From NCBI GenBank assembly GCA_030411725.1, contig MU839827.1, positions 992,001 through 1,056,000 of the forward strand: 64,000 bases of DNA, written 5' to 3'. The notes under the pieces are model-generated. The model was not told where the DNA came from. It ran no database searches and was given only the letters and a program-made list of their open reading frames with translations. Source of the DNA: Echria macrotheca (Eukaryota > Ascomycota > Sordariomycetes > Sordariales > Schizotheciaceae). Below are positions 21,102 through 31,755 of this stretch, in pieces. The position numbers and the translations under genes are program-made. Each line of letters opens with the position of its first letter. Within the stretch, counting starts at the first letter, position 1.

Positions 21102-22828
21102 ATGGTTATCAACTCGGTGCTGGTGGCTGCGGCGGGCATCGTCTTTGCGGCATTTTGGTTCGTGGGCTCCTGGGCCAGACTTCGGCACATCCCGGGTCCC
21201 TTCTCCGCATCCATCACGAACCTGCGGCGGCTGGGATGGGCATACACGGCACGTTACCACGAGATCCAGAGGGCACTGCACGAAAAGTACGGCAAGATCG
21301 TCCGACTCGGGCCGAACTGTGTCAGCATCGGTGATGCCCGCGAGATTTCTAAGATCCACGGCACGGCGGCGAGTTTCCCAAAGGTAGTGATTTGTCCCGA
21401 GTCCCGAAGCTTGAAGCTTGAAGGATAAAACTGACAGACGTAGTCGGATTTTTACCGCGTGTTCCAGCCCATGGTGCATGGTAAGATTGTGGCCGGTGTT
21501 TTCAACTCGCTGGATGAGGGCTTGCACCGGGCCCTCCGGCGGCCGATCGCGGGCATCTACTCGATGAGCAACCTGGTGGATTTCGAGCGCTACGTTGATA
21601 CGACCATCAACGTGCTGCTGGAGCAACTCGATCGGCGTTATGGTAATGGAGAGGATGCCATCTGCGATATGGGCACCTGGCTGCAGTACTTTGCGTTTGA
21701 TGTCATGGGCGAGATCACGTTTAGTCGGCGATTGGGCTTCCTCGATCAGGGTACGGATGTCGAGGGCATCATCCACCAGATCTGGAAGGTAAACGAGTAT
21801 GGTGCTTGCGTGAGTTCCTCCTTCTTCTTCTTCCGCCCTGGGCCCCGAAATTAACCTTGTAGGTTGGACAAATGCCCTGGCTCGACCGGATCTGGGCCAA
21901 GAATCCTCTGGTACACAGCCTCTTTCCACCCAAAGGCTCGCCCATCGTCGCCTTCGCTGTGGCTCGAGGCATGGAGCGCAGAGCAGCAATCAAGGACGCC
22001 AAGGAAGACGGCGAGGAGGCGTATAACTCCCGTGACTTCATGTCGCGCTTCATCGAGGCCCGCGCCAAGGACCCGGCTAACATCCCCGAGTCGTACATCA
22101 CTGCCTGGGCCACGTCCAACATGCAAGCCGGTAGCGATACGACGGCCATATTTTTGCGTGCCGTGGTTTATTACCTCCTGCAGAACCCTGAGTGTGAACG
22201 CAAGCTCCTCGCCGAACTTGTCCGAGCGCGCAAGGCCGGACGGCTGTCGGATGTGGTCACCTGGAAGGAGTCCCGTGATCTTCCGTACCTCGACGCGTGC
22301 ATCAAAGAGGCCGGCAGGATGCACCCCGCTGCCGGGTTCGCCCTGGAGCGCGTCGTACCGCGAGGCGGCGTTGAGCTGTGTGGCAAGTTTATCGCCGAGG
22401 GGACCGTGGTCGGGATCAACGCATGGGTAGCGCATCGTGATCGTGCTGTGTTTGGCGAGGATGCCGACGTATTCAACCCCGATCGCTGGCTAGGTGATGC
22501 CGGGCGCAGGGTATCGATGGAGAGGTGTTTGCTGACCGTAAGAGTCCTGGAGATCCTTGAAGAAGAATACTGACGAGGATGCAGTTTGGGGCCGGACATC
22601 GGACCTGCATCGGTAAGAATATCTCGTATCTCGAGATGTACAAGTTGATCCCTACGCTTTTCATGAAGTATCAGGTTTGTTTTTCCGTCTGAAGCAACAG
22701 ACACAATAGCTGATGCCGTCTAGATGACTCTGCAAAGCGAGTGGACCATTGAGAACCACTGGTTGGCTGTTCAGAAGAACCTGCTTGTCAAGCTGAGGAA
22801 GCGCGAGGATTGGGATGTGGTGGCTTGA
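21102..22828 (+). CDS. Cytochrome P450 monooxygenase (505 aa)
   Basis: Exons 21102-21383, 21444-21809, 21863-22537, 22585-22674 and 22724-22828 sum to 506 codons; every internal exon is a multiple of three. An N-terminal membrane anchor (residues 1-22) is followed by the proline hinge HIPGPF. The I-helix oxygen-binding motif is AGSDTT at residues 305-310, ExxR is EAGR at 365-368, the PERF-like block is FNPDRW, and the heme loop FGAGHRTCIG carries Cys449. All key residues are present, so an active ER-bound oxidase is expected, needing a P450 reductase. The overall pattern recalls the pisatin-demethylase-like group of fungal P450s, though this is judged by eye. The divergent promoter with the polyketide synthase suggests it oxidises that enzyme's product. 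Confidence 0.92.
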
Positions 22829-23911
22829 TTTGGCTCCGGGAGGGCGTGTAGCGATTGTTACGATATGAGATGAGGTTACTGTGGAGGACAGGAGGATGCA
22901 GGACGTCCACAAGTTGAAAAAGCTGAAGATAAAGGATCGACCTGGTGTCGTTGTTGATTCATACCTTGGTTAGAAACGAATGAAAATACGGCGCACGGGA
23001 GAAGTATGAATTGCAGCGGTGGAAAAGGATATAGTATATAGTATAGTTGGATATTTCGAGGTGTTGGGGCGTGTAAAAGTTTGTTCAATTGACGTCCAAA
23101 GCGACAGACTGTGGTAAGAATGCTTGTTTCGTGCAAGAGAGGATGGGCCTTTAGCCGTGGCTAAATACAGTGCCTGTAGTCCTTGCGCACCTTCCATCTT
23201 TACTGGCTGCTCCTTCCTGGCCTAACAAGGTGATGGATCATTGTCTCCGGCCGCTTCTTGGCTTGTCAAACGAAATCGTTAAACTCAAATGTTCCCAGGA
23301 TGCCGCTTAATGGAACACCCAGTCATAAAGCGGATCGAAGTGACATGACAAGCATGAATGTCGACAATTTCTTTTCTTTTTGTTTTTTCCGATTTTGTTT
23401 AGATACACGAAAAGATTTTGCCTTGATATCTTGAAGTGTGTCCTCTATTTCACCCGTAAAGCATGCGGGAATCAACCACGATCACCTCCTGACGGCCGTC
23501 CTTGATCCCTTAGAGACCGTGATAAGGGGACCAGGTGGTATGATCCGAAGTCCTATGGTCAGATCGCGGGCGCCTGGCGGTGTGACGAGGTGGCCACGGG
23601 GTATTTGGCGCAGGGGTTCTGTGGGGATGGCTAGACTTCCTATTCTAGGTGCTTCTAGGAGTGTGGTAGAATACAGAAATGTGAACCGCCCTAAACGAGG
23701 CAGCTACTAATAGGAAGCTGTCAAAGGATCGGACCATGATTATGGAAGTAACACCCGACAGCATGGAAGTTGAAGAACGACGAATGTTCCAACGGCGGAT
23801 AGTGTAGTTGATGGTTGGCCTCCGCCCCTATATATCTGGACCAACCAATCCCTAACCTAATTCCTGTCTACACCTGAACTAATACACCTAAAACACGCCC
23901 GGATCAGGTCA
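22829..23911. other. Intergenic region between convergent genes
   Basis: It lies between the 3' ends of the P450 and the secreted-protein gene. It contains one copy of a dispersed repeat at 23119-23226 and no supported gene. Confidence 0.45.
23119..23226 (+). repeat. Dispersed repeat copy A (~110 bp)
   Basis: This matches 39388-39520 on the same strand. Shared blocks include ATGCTTG, AGAGAGGATG, TGCCTGTAGTCC and TGCTCCTTCCTGGCC, with small indels between. The two copies are 16 kb apart and outside coding regions. It is too short to classify and may be a decayed transposon end. Confidence 0.65.
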
Positions 23912-24679
23912 TCATGGACCGAAAGTCAGTCCCGAGGTATACATCTCCCCGCAGTGTACTGTATAGCTCGGCGTCGGCTTGGTGCTCACAGGCTGCGGCG
24001 TCCACCCGGGCGGCTTCTGCGACACCCTGACAAGCGTCGTAGTCCGCGACACCGAGATAGTGGTATAGGTAGAAAAGACCCTCGATTGCTTGTCAACCTC
24101 GAAATCGCTCCATCGGACGTGCGTGTACCCGGCCCGCACGATGGTCTGGGGGTACTGGGCGCCGAGCGGCTCAACCAGCGTCACGCGCGTCGTCTCCCAG
24201 TTCTCGACGCGGTCACGGCCTGCAAAGTCGTAGCACCACGAGCTCGAAGTGTAGTCCACTGAGGTGAAAGCAGAGGTCAGCGTCGTGTGAGCCGTAACCC
24301 ACGGGTCGGCGGCACCCGTTATCCCGGGCGGCGGGTTGGCGGTCAGCGTCCAGTAGGCTTCTTGGGCGGTTGACCATCGTGAGACCTGGTCCTCGTCATA
24401 GGTCGCGGCGAGATTGGAAATGATGGTGCCGACGACGAGCTCGCCCTCCCGTGGGTAGTTTGGCTGGTCGCGCGGCATCATGACCGTGACAACGGCGGTT
24501 GTGACGACTTGTCTGTATGATGCTGCCTGGCGGGTGGGCGCGGCAGGCGTTATTGTCACGGTGTAGACAGCCGTATGCTGCGGTGCTTGCGGTGCGACCG
24601 CCTCCTGGAGAATCTGAGGACGACATGATGCTAGGGTTAAGAGCCAGGCACTGGCGACCAGAGCTGTGAGTCGAGCCAT
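23912..24679 (-). CDS. Small secreted protein of unknown function (255 aa)
   Basis: A single uninterrupted frame. Residues 1-18 form a hydrophobic signal peptide (MARLTALVASAWLLTLAS). The mature protein is rich in Thr, Val and Tyr with a beta-strand-like alternation, and has few cysteines (in CRPQ at the signal end, SSWCYDF and VHCGEMY). No membrane segment follows, and no family was recognised. It is convergent with the P450 gene and divergent from the 716-aa regulator, so it sits inside the putative metabolite locus, but nothing in it suggests an enzymatic role. It could be a lineage-specific cell-surface or extracellular protein. Confidence 0.7.
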   Translation of the reverse strand: MARLTALVASAWLLTLASCRPQILQEAVAPQAPQHTAVYTVTITPAAPTRQAASYRQVVTTAVVTVMMPRDQPNYPREGELVVGTIISNLAATYDEDQVSRWSTAQEAYWTLTANPPPGITGAADPWVTAHTTLTSAFTSVDYTSSSWCYDFAGRDRVENWETTRVTLVEPLGAQYPQTIVRAGYTHVRWSDFEVDKQSRVFSTYTTISVSRTTTLVRVSQKPPGWTPQPVSTKPTPSYTVHCGEMYTSGLTFGP

Positions 24680-26214
24680 GTTGGCGATGAGTTCGTTGAG
24701 TTGAACAGGGAAGACATGGTGGACGTCAAGACAAGCTCGTGGTCATCAATTTTCCCCTCCACATTGTATCGCCGAAATTAGCTACCGGTTGTTGGTGCGT
24801 GATGGCCTTGATAGTTTGACAGGCCAATCGGCTGGCGTGCTGCGTGATCCTCCCGGCCGGGTAAATCGCAACCCACAACGTCTACAACACAGTCGCCCAG
24901 TCCGTTCCGAGACGTCCGAATTGGGCAGTTGATTATTGCGCGCTGGCTTTGCTCATGGACCGCAGCTTAGGTAAGTGGTAATCGCGATGCGTTGCGGAAA
25001 GCGTCGATGTATTGTACACTTCAATGGCCCAGCCATTCCCAGGGTGAGAGGTCAATCCGGCGTGCGGACAGCTATATCCAGACCCTCTTTCGCCTGCACG
25101 AGAATCTTCATTTGGGGGCTCGTCTTGTTCTCGGCGATACTCGCCATCGCATGCTCCCAGGCGAGGCGGTGAGAACTCGCTCGCGATGCTCTGAAATCAC
25201 AGATCAGTCGAGCTCCGAGTGTCTTGTCAGAATCACACGTTTCAAGTAGAGACTGACCAGCAGTCAGGCCGGTTACTGCTATGCCTGTAACACGACGAAT
25301 TTCTTCTGGCAATAGCCATAGGGCAGACGGGTGGTACACGCGTCGCAGAGCATGGATCGAGATCTGCAGAAGCCTCTCGCGCTGGAAGGCCGATTGAGAA
25401 AAGGGTTTATCTATCTTGGAGTCGCCGAGCGTGTTCGGCAGAACGGATAGTGACGACAACGTGTTGTGACTGGGCGGAACGCGAGCTCGTCTCACAAAGT
25501 CGTTCGTGGTGTGACGCCAGCGGCATCATCGCCGAGCCAGGGCCGACAGGGCTGAGAACGAACAGATGAGCTAAGGCAGGGAACTTGGTAGGGCTCGTGG
25601 AACGATACCAGGACGTTGGGTGCAGCGAGGCGCGTCGAGGTGTGGGGGGTTTGCGAGACCTCCAGGAAAGGGGCAGTGCTCTAGACCGCCTGTCGGCCAC
25701 GCCAACCAATACGAGCTGTAGGACATGGCAATGTCAACGGATAGTTCCATTCGCCCCAAAGATCGGAAGTGACGTCGCCGCGATTGCATGTCTGTCGTAA
25801 GTGCCGGACGAACGGTGAAGGGATGACGCGAAAATAAGGTTGGTGCCAAGATGGCCACTGCAAGGACGCTAAATCGCGGGACCCACCGGTTCCATCACCG
25901 CAACAGGGGTTTGTGCTCCGTAAAAACACCAAAAATGTCTTTCGGGGAGGCTGTTCACATGCAATGGCAGGTGAAATTCAGGACGAGACAGCTTTCATTA
26001 CGCCACAGTGGGTGGTTCTGTATTACACAGTACTCTACACAACGGTGCTACCCAGCAGAAGGCTGCCTGGGGATCACGTGCCTTTTGAACGGCTGCAGGG
26101 GCCAAGCCAGCTTTTCTCCCTTGCATCAATCAGCCTTAACTCCACACTCATCAGCTGTCGACCCTCGATTGTTCTCGTCGACGACCCACTACTGCCCACC
26201 ACGTTCTGATCGAA
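24680..26214. other. Intergenic region, possible decayed ORF at 25052-25495 (-)
   Basis: This is the divergent promoter region for the secreted protein and the zinc-cluster regulator. On the minus strand 25495-25052 a 147-residue open frame has a plausible protein-like stretch (RERLLQISIHALRRVYHPSA, then LPEEIRRVTGIAVTG) of unknown family. Neighbouring frames upstream do not join with clear splice sites, so it may be a gene remnant or chance. Nothing else was supported. Confidence 0.25.
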
Positions 26215-28365
26215 ATGACACTCACATTTTCGCATCTCAGCGCCGAAACATTCGAGTCGTCGCTCAAGGCCGGCCGCAAGCGTCCCCGGGTGCGCGAGGC
26301 GCTGTCGTGCTGGCAATGTCGCGTGCGCAAAACCCGCTGCAATCGCCGCCTGCCTTGTGACCAGTGCAAAGACCGGGACCCCGCCGACTGCTGCTATGGC
26401 GCGCCGCCTGACGACAGCCTTCGACTCCGCTCGCGGTCAGGCAAGCACTCATCGCCGCCCCAGACCGGTCCCGTCTCCCCGCCTTCGCTTGGGCAGTCGC
26501 CAGTCTCAAGGACCTCCCCCAAGCCAAACCCCGCAGGCTCGGACACCACAGTGAACGCGTTCCAGCTCAAAGGCTTCAAAAGCCGTCTGATCGGGATTAG
26601 CCACTGGATGGCCCCTTCTCGAGATGTGCCCGTCATCAAAGCCATGCTTGAGCATCCTGCATTCGAGTCCAGCCGTAGACAGTTCAACGAGCTGAAAAGC
26701 CATCTCCAGGATCAGTACCAACAACCGGCGCCCCGATGGATCAACATGGAAGATGGGAGTGCCGTCCGCATGCTTCTTCCCGATCGCCAGACCTGCGAAA
26801 CCTGGACCACCAGGTTTTGCCAAACCTACAACCGCATCTATGGAATCATCGACCCGGTCTTGGTCGCAGCCGAGCTTGTGAAAATCTACGACGGGACCCT
26901 CAATAACCCGGTTCACATCTCCAGGCTGCTTCTCGTCACCGCCATCGGAATGCAAGACAGCGATTCGGAGCGGACCCGGGGTCGGATTCTCGCCTCACAC
27001 GTCGAGAACTGCATCCACTCCAGGCTTAAATTCCAGAAGCCCTGTATCGGGGCAGTCCAGAACTTACTCCTACTGATGGTTATGAAAACAATCTCATCAT
27101 CTGACACAGACCGAGTGTACAACATGATGGTCCTCCAAGGCTTGACCGGGCAGATCCTCTCCAGCATGGGACTCCATCGAGATCCGTCCCTCTTCCCGGG
27201 TATCACGCCATACGGTGCCGAGGTACGAAAGCGGTTATGGGCCTGTTTCCTCCGCCTGAGTTTGGAGTACAGCATGCGTAGCGGCTCGCAATTCAATACC
27301 AGGCTCGACGAGACTGACTGTCCCTTGCCTTCGCCTGTCAGCCTCCGAAGTCTTGAGGGATGTCCGGTGAAAGCTGGCGAGAGCACCGAGGAAGACGTGA
27401 CCGACGCACAGTTTGCCATCGCGGCCGTCAAGCTTGTAACGGTCATCGCTCCAGCGTATCGCGGCTTATTCCTGCCCGAACCACCCGACACCCGCGCTTT
27501 GAGAGACAAAATGACCGCCTCATTTTCTGCTTTGACGGCCGAATTACCTCCACATCTCAGGTCCGAGGCATCCAACCCGGTTTCTCACCTACAATGTTCC
27601 ATCCTCGTGGCAACGATGCAGGGGTTTCTCACGGTTCTCACATTCGCGTTTCCCGGCGTTCCCGAACGAAGCCAGCTCATGGAGACATGGGACTATGCAA
27701 GCTCAGTGATGCATCAGTTTCAGGATCTCTGCGAGAAGCACCCAAATTTGCGCAACATCGCCTGCCACCTGCTCTGGGCCGACGTCTCCCGCGCCGCCCT
27801 GGCCGGCTCCGCCACAGTGAGCAAGCTACGACAGGACGGATGCGGGCTCGCTATGCACCCGCAGCAGACCGTCCGCGTCTTCCAGCAACTACTCGCCCAG
27901 TCTCTCACGTTCCTGTCTGAGTTCTGGCAGGGCCGGTTCCACCTCGGTCCGGTCGCTGCAAAAGTCAATCTCATCTTAGCCGTGCTCTCATCGGCGGTCT
28001 CGGACCTCTGCGCCGGAGGCACTTTGGCGGACGGTGCCCTGGTGGAAAACAGCGCGATGGCAGCCGAGAAGGAGGTCGCCAAGATGAAACTCGATCTCCA
28101 GCGCCACCTCCCGACCCTTACGCCCGCGTCCACCGAGGTGTTTTCTCCGGCCATGATGGGGACATTTCCGCTGTGGAACGCGGCGCCTGCCTCGGACCCT
28201 ACTGTTGCCCTCTTAGACGCTGGGTTCGGGGATTTCGACTTTGACTTTTCGACTGGCGATCCGGGGTCTGCGGCCTTGCTGGATTTTGGGTTTGGAGGGG
28301 ATGGGTTAGTGGATACGAGTTCACCACAGGCCATGCAGGGCGGGTTTACCGCTTTATGGGAATAA
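26215..28365 (+). CDS. Zn2Cys6 fungal-specific transcription factor (716 aa)
   Basis: Single-exon frame from ATG 26215. The binuclear zinc cluster begins at Cys32 (CWQCRVRKTRCNRRLPCDQC) and is preceded by basic GRKRPRVRE, a likely nuclear-localisation and DNA-contact region. A Ser/Pro-rich linker follows. From about residue 200 to 520 lies the fungal_trans middle homology region, including RVYNMMVLQGLTGQILSSMG and the RKRLWACFLRLSLEYSMRSG block. The C-terminus is acidic and aromatic (DFDFDFSTGDPG), resembling an activation domain. Placed between the PKS/P450 pair and an MFS gene, it is the natural candidate pathway-specific activator of the metabolite locus; that is inference from position. 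Confidence 0.92.
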   Translation: MTLTFSHLSAETFESSLKAGRKRPRVREALSCWQCRVRKTRCNRRLPCDQCKDRDPADCCYGAPPDDSLRLRSRSGKHSSPPQTGPVSPPSLGQSPVSRTSPKPNPAGSDTTVNAFQLKGFKSRLIGISHWMAPSRDVPVIKAMLEHPAFESSRRQFNELKSHLQDQYQQPAPRWINMEDGSAVRMLLPDRQTCETWTTRFCQTYNRIYGIIDPVLVAAELVKIYDGTLNNPVHISRLLLVTAIGMQDSDSERTRGRILASHVENCIHSRLKFQKPCIGAVQNLLLLMVMKTISSSDTDRVYNMMVLQGLTGQILSSMGLHRDPSLFPGITPYGAEVRKRLWACFLRLSLEYSMRSGSQFNTRLDETDCPLPSPVSLRSLEGCPVKAGESTEEDVTDAQFAIAAVKLVTVIAPAYRGLFLPEPPDTRALRDKMTASFSALTAELPPHLRSEASNPVSHLQCSILVATMQGFLTVLTFAFPGVPERSQLMETWDYASSVMHQFQDLCEKHPNLRNIACHLLWADVSRAALAGSATVSKLRQDGCGLAMHPQQTVRVFQQLLAQSLTFLSEFWQGRFHLGPVAAKVNLILAVLSSAVSDLCAGGTLADGALVENSAMAAEKEVAKMKLDLQRHLPTLTPASTEVFSPAMMGTFPLWNAAPASDPTVALLDAGFGDFDFDFSTGDPGSAALLDFGFGGDGLVDTSSPQAMQGGFTALWE

Positions 28366-29119
28366 TTCTGCAGGGGAGATTTGTATGTAGCGCTTTGGGT
28401 CTGGTTGATCATCTGCAGAGCTAAGGCGTGGACTTCGGACTTTGGTAGCTTCTTTTTAGCGTCGATATTGGGGCAAGATATCCAAGCGTCGAATCCAGTT
28501 AAAACCGTGTTGCTATTTCATCTATCTCCCGATGCTGAATAGCAACCACCCATCCCCCCCCCCGCTCCCCCCCCGTCCTCCGTCGTTGTGAACTTCGGTC
28601 GCCTCGGCAACTTTCAAAATAGCACAAGGTAATGTAGTTATTGTACATACGTAGTGCCAGAAATTCATTCGAATCTTGGTCTCATTGCGGCGTCGTATGT
28701 TAGATACTGCAGATCACTTGGATTTGCTCGCTTGGTCTCGGATCACAAAAGCTGATGGAAATCTTCAAGCACGATCGGACAGTCTTGGGCCATTGAACGA
28801 TGGAATGGAGGCACTGGGCTACAGCACCCCCCTACGAGGTCATTTGGTGTTGAAATAGGCAGATATCCGAAGTATGTATGGTAGAGATGACAGCTTCCCG
28901 GCTAACCATTAGATTGACGAGGAATGCATTCCGACGGTATCCCGGCTCCCGGGCCGGTGAAGAGCAGGAGATTGACAGGGCAGTGCGAAAGAGCAGGTAA
29001 GTCATCCAGGACGACTCTGGGGCGTATTTTGTCTTTCCAGAAGAGGCGAGAGCAGTGATCACATCACACACGAATGCATGGGGATTATATGTAGGTAGGT
29101 AACCAGTCTCTTCGGCTTT
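28366..29119. other. Intergenic between convergent genes
   Basis: No gene seen. It contains a C-rich run at about 28553-28580. It lies between the 3' ends of the regulator and the coiled-coil gene. Confidence 0.4.
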
Positions 29120-30328
29120 CTAGTTGAATGTGAAAGCCGTCGCCTGGTATCGCTGACTGTCGGCGGCCTCCGTCGGGAGTTTGCGGATTTGAATACAGGT
29201 TGTCGTGTGCTTCTTGTGCTTGTAGCACTGTCCGCCCAGTTCCACATTCTCCGGATCCATCAGCTCCTTCAAGACCGCCCCGTGGTGACCACAGTACAGA
29301 ATGTCCTTGAAACAATACCACGAACCGACTTCGCCATGTAGCGAGAAATCTTCCCAGTTCTGCCACTGCGCTTCGCCCGCTGTCAAGGAGGACAACCCGG
29401 CGAGGACCCTTCCCGGACGCGCAACGCCTTGTCCAACAATTTGGGGGGCAATTTTCTTCAAGATGGTTGCAGAACGCTCTAGCGTAGTAAGAAAGAGCTC
29501 CTGTTCCGGCCGAACCACTGGATCTGGTGATGTGGTCCTGCGTCGCTTTGACCCTGCCATATTAGGTTCCGACTCCGATGATCTCTGCGGCTCCTCCACT
29601 GCTATCTGGATCGTTTGGACGTCGTTGTTTGGCACCTCGTCTGGCCTTGCCGCCAAACTGGCTCCTGATTCGACGTTGCTCGTGCGTGACGTTGCTTCTT
29701 TCAAAGCCTGGTTTTCGGCCCGCAAAGTCGCAGCCTTCTTCACTGACTTCGCCAGTTTCTGCCGAAGTTTTCCTTCCCTTGCGGCAAACCGTGTCGTGTA
29801 CTTAGTTTTCCTTCTGGCCTCCTTTGCCACCTTTCCAAGTCGCTTGACCAATTTCTTGTTGAGGGCCTCTGATCTCGTCTGGCTCTCCGATAACTTGCGT
29901 CTCTCCTTGTCGAGCTCGGACTTCTCCTCATCGAGCTTCGATTTCTCCTTGTCAATCTGGTCTCGCTGCTTCTCCTGCAATGCTTGGGTCTTGGCGATCG
30001 CCTCATTGCACTCGGCAATCTTTCTCTCGCATTCGATAATTTTCTCCTCGTATCTGGCGGCCTTCATCTGAAGCAGCTCTTCTTGCAACGTGGATGTACG
30101 TATACGCGCGTCGAGCTCTTGTCGTAGCTGTTTGCACTGGGTCTCGGACTCATGGAAGCGAGAATTGAACTTTTCTAACTGCTCACTACCGACTCTCAGC
30201 TTGTTCATCACATCGCGCCATTCGGGGTATCGGACAAGTAGTCTTTCGGAATTCAGGGTCGAGTCAGCGATCGTCTTGAGCAAAGACGATAGCTCAGTGG
30301 TCTGGCTTTCGATGCGCTTGTCTGCCAT
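29120..30328 (-). CDS. Coiled-coil protein with Cys/His-rich C-terminus (402 aa)
   Basis: Single exon from ATG 30328. Residues about 25-225 form a long charged coiled coil with repeated Lys-Glu-Leu heptads (KSKLDEEKSELDKERRKL). A Ser-rich linker with a basic SKRRRTTSPDP segment, a likely nuclear-localisation signal, follows. The last 90 residues form a compact domain with WYCFKDILYCGHHG and later QCYKHKKHTTTC, a spacing of cysteines and histidines that could bind zinc. No known family recognised. Lineage-specific proteins of this plan occur in ascomycetes. It lies inside the metabolite locus but shows no link to biosynthesis. Confidence 0.75.
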   Translation of the reverse strand: MADKRIESQTTELSSLLKTIADSTLNSERLLVRYPEWRDVMNKLRVGSEQLEKFNSRFHESETQCKQLRQELDARIRTSTLQEELLQMKAARYEEKIIECERKIAECNEAIAKTQALQEKQRDQIDKEKSKLDEEKSELDKERRKLSESQTRSEALNKKLVKRLGKVAKEARRKTKYTTRFAAREGKLRQKLAKSVKKAATLRAENQALKEATSRTSNVESGASLAARPDEVPNNDVQTIQIAVEEPQRSSESEPNMAGSKRRRTTSPDPVVRPEQELFLTTLERSATILKKIAPQIVGQGVARPGRVLAGLSSLTAGEAQWQNWEDFSLHGEVGSWYCFKDILYCGHHGAVLKELMDPENVELGGQCYKHKKHTTTCIQIRKLPTEAADSQRYQATAFTFN

Positions 30329-31755
30329 TGCGATTGCTTGGATTTTTCAAGAAAGAAGGTAGGTAGAGGGGGAATTGGCGAAGTGGGGTGAAATTGCTGC
30401 TGCAAGCCCAGGTGGTTGTTTGTGAGTTCAGAAACGGAGCAGGCATGACCCACTTTTATTTTTCCCATCAGCTCGCCCCCGGCGCGTGCGCACACAATTC
30501 GTTTTGTGTTTTCGTTTCTTTCTCTTTCTTTTCCCCACTCTGGACTGCCGAAATACTGGATGATGAATAACAGGACTAAGATAGGCTTCATTAGTCGTTC
30601 ATCTCACCGCCAAAAGGAGCGACTGTAGCCGAGTCAACCAGAGATCGATTACATACTCTGTCGCGGAAGCCAAATTTAGACCATGTGGTCCATTCTTTTA
30701 CAAGGGCAGAGACGTGTGATACACATACAGAGTAGCTTCCAAGCCATCGACCTGGACGGCAGCGAAACATTGCCAGCCAAACACGAGGATATCACGTACA
30801 TACTCAACCCGCACGGAACCTCCCTTCTCCAATACAAATTCGGCAGACTCAAGGGCAAGCGTCAAACGCATAGCGGTGAGGAGTAGTGTTATACCTGTCA
30901 AAGTGCGAAGATAGTGAGCGAGCGGTATTTGCGTTGGCTTATAGCACTCTCGCGACGGAAATAAACACCACCGTGGTGTCGTCAGCGTTTGGTACGAGTA
31001 CGAAAATGAGAACTCTGCCAGGAACTGGTGGCAGATGATAGTGCCATTGGTCTCTTCATCGAACTCTGATGGTGCAACTATTTTCAGGGTTTGCACCCGA
31101 TTTTGAGTCCTCCAGGGGGGTTGGAGGTCCACTGTGGTATCCAGCCACTGGCCAGTTGGTATTTGCGAACATGGTTCTGGACTGGTCTTGTCTGAAGAGA
31201 CATCAATTGGGGGATGGAGACAGTTCGAGAACTTGAGCGGAGGTCGTCGCTGACCAGACGAACCTTCACAGGGGTCCCTCACACGAGCGTGGCCGTGATA
31301 TATGGATGAAAATCTTTGTCTAGCAGAAGCAATTATAACCCTGTCATTTTCACGAATTAACTGCAAATAATCGTCACACGAAAATTGAGGGCATATGCAT
31401 TTTCCGCGCCGAGGAGACTTGACGTTGAACGGATGCCATAAGCAAGCTGTCCGAAAAGGGAAGTTTATATCCGCCCACCGAACCCGTCTTCCAATTCGGG
31501 AGTTTACTCCCGGTTCAGATGCGTCGCCAACCCGGCATCCCAAGAACAGCTGCATCATGGACTCAGACTTGTCATGGCTTATCTGTGGTCGGCCTTTCTC
31601 GTTTGCGCGAGACGCAATTGTCAGCAATGGCGACCTCCTCTGCGCTTCCTCTACCTTCCTTTATTAAACACCCCCAGGACTGTTCCTTCCCTTCAAACGG
31701 ACATCGACCCCACTGCACTACCTACCTAACTTGATTTCCATTCCCGAACGTCACC
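30329..31755. other. Intergenic region; weak minus-strand ORF 31627-30698
   Basis: The 309-residue minus-strand frame has no ATG at its start, no recognisable domain and patchy composition. The part after an internal ATG (about residue 253, MRLTLALESAEFVLEKGGS) is the most protein-like piece. I do not call it a gene. The rest is the upstream region of the MFS gene, with a CT-rich stretch near 31640-31700. Confidence 0.3.

Noticed and set aside
20946..21989. 347-residue open frame on the minus strand
   Set aside because: It lies opposite the first exons of the P450, which has a full set of motifs; the minus frame has no domain and crosses P450 introns.
30698..31627. 309-residue minus-strand frame
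   Set aside because: Starts without ATG and shows no domain; kept only as a note in the intergenic entry.
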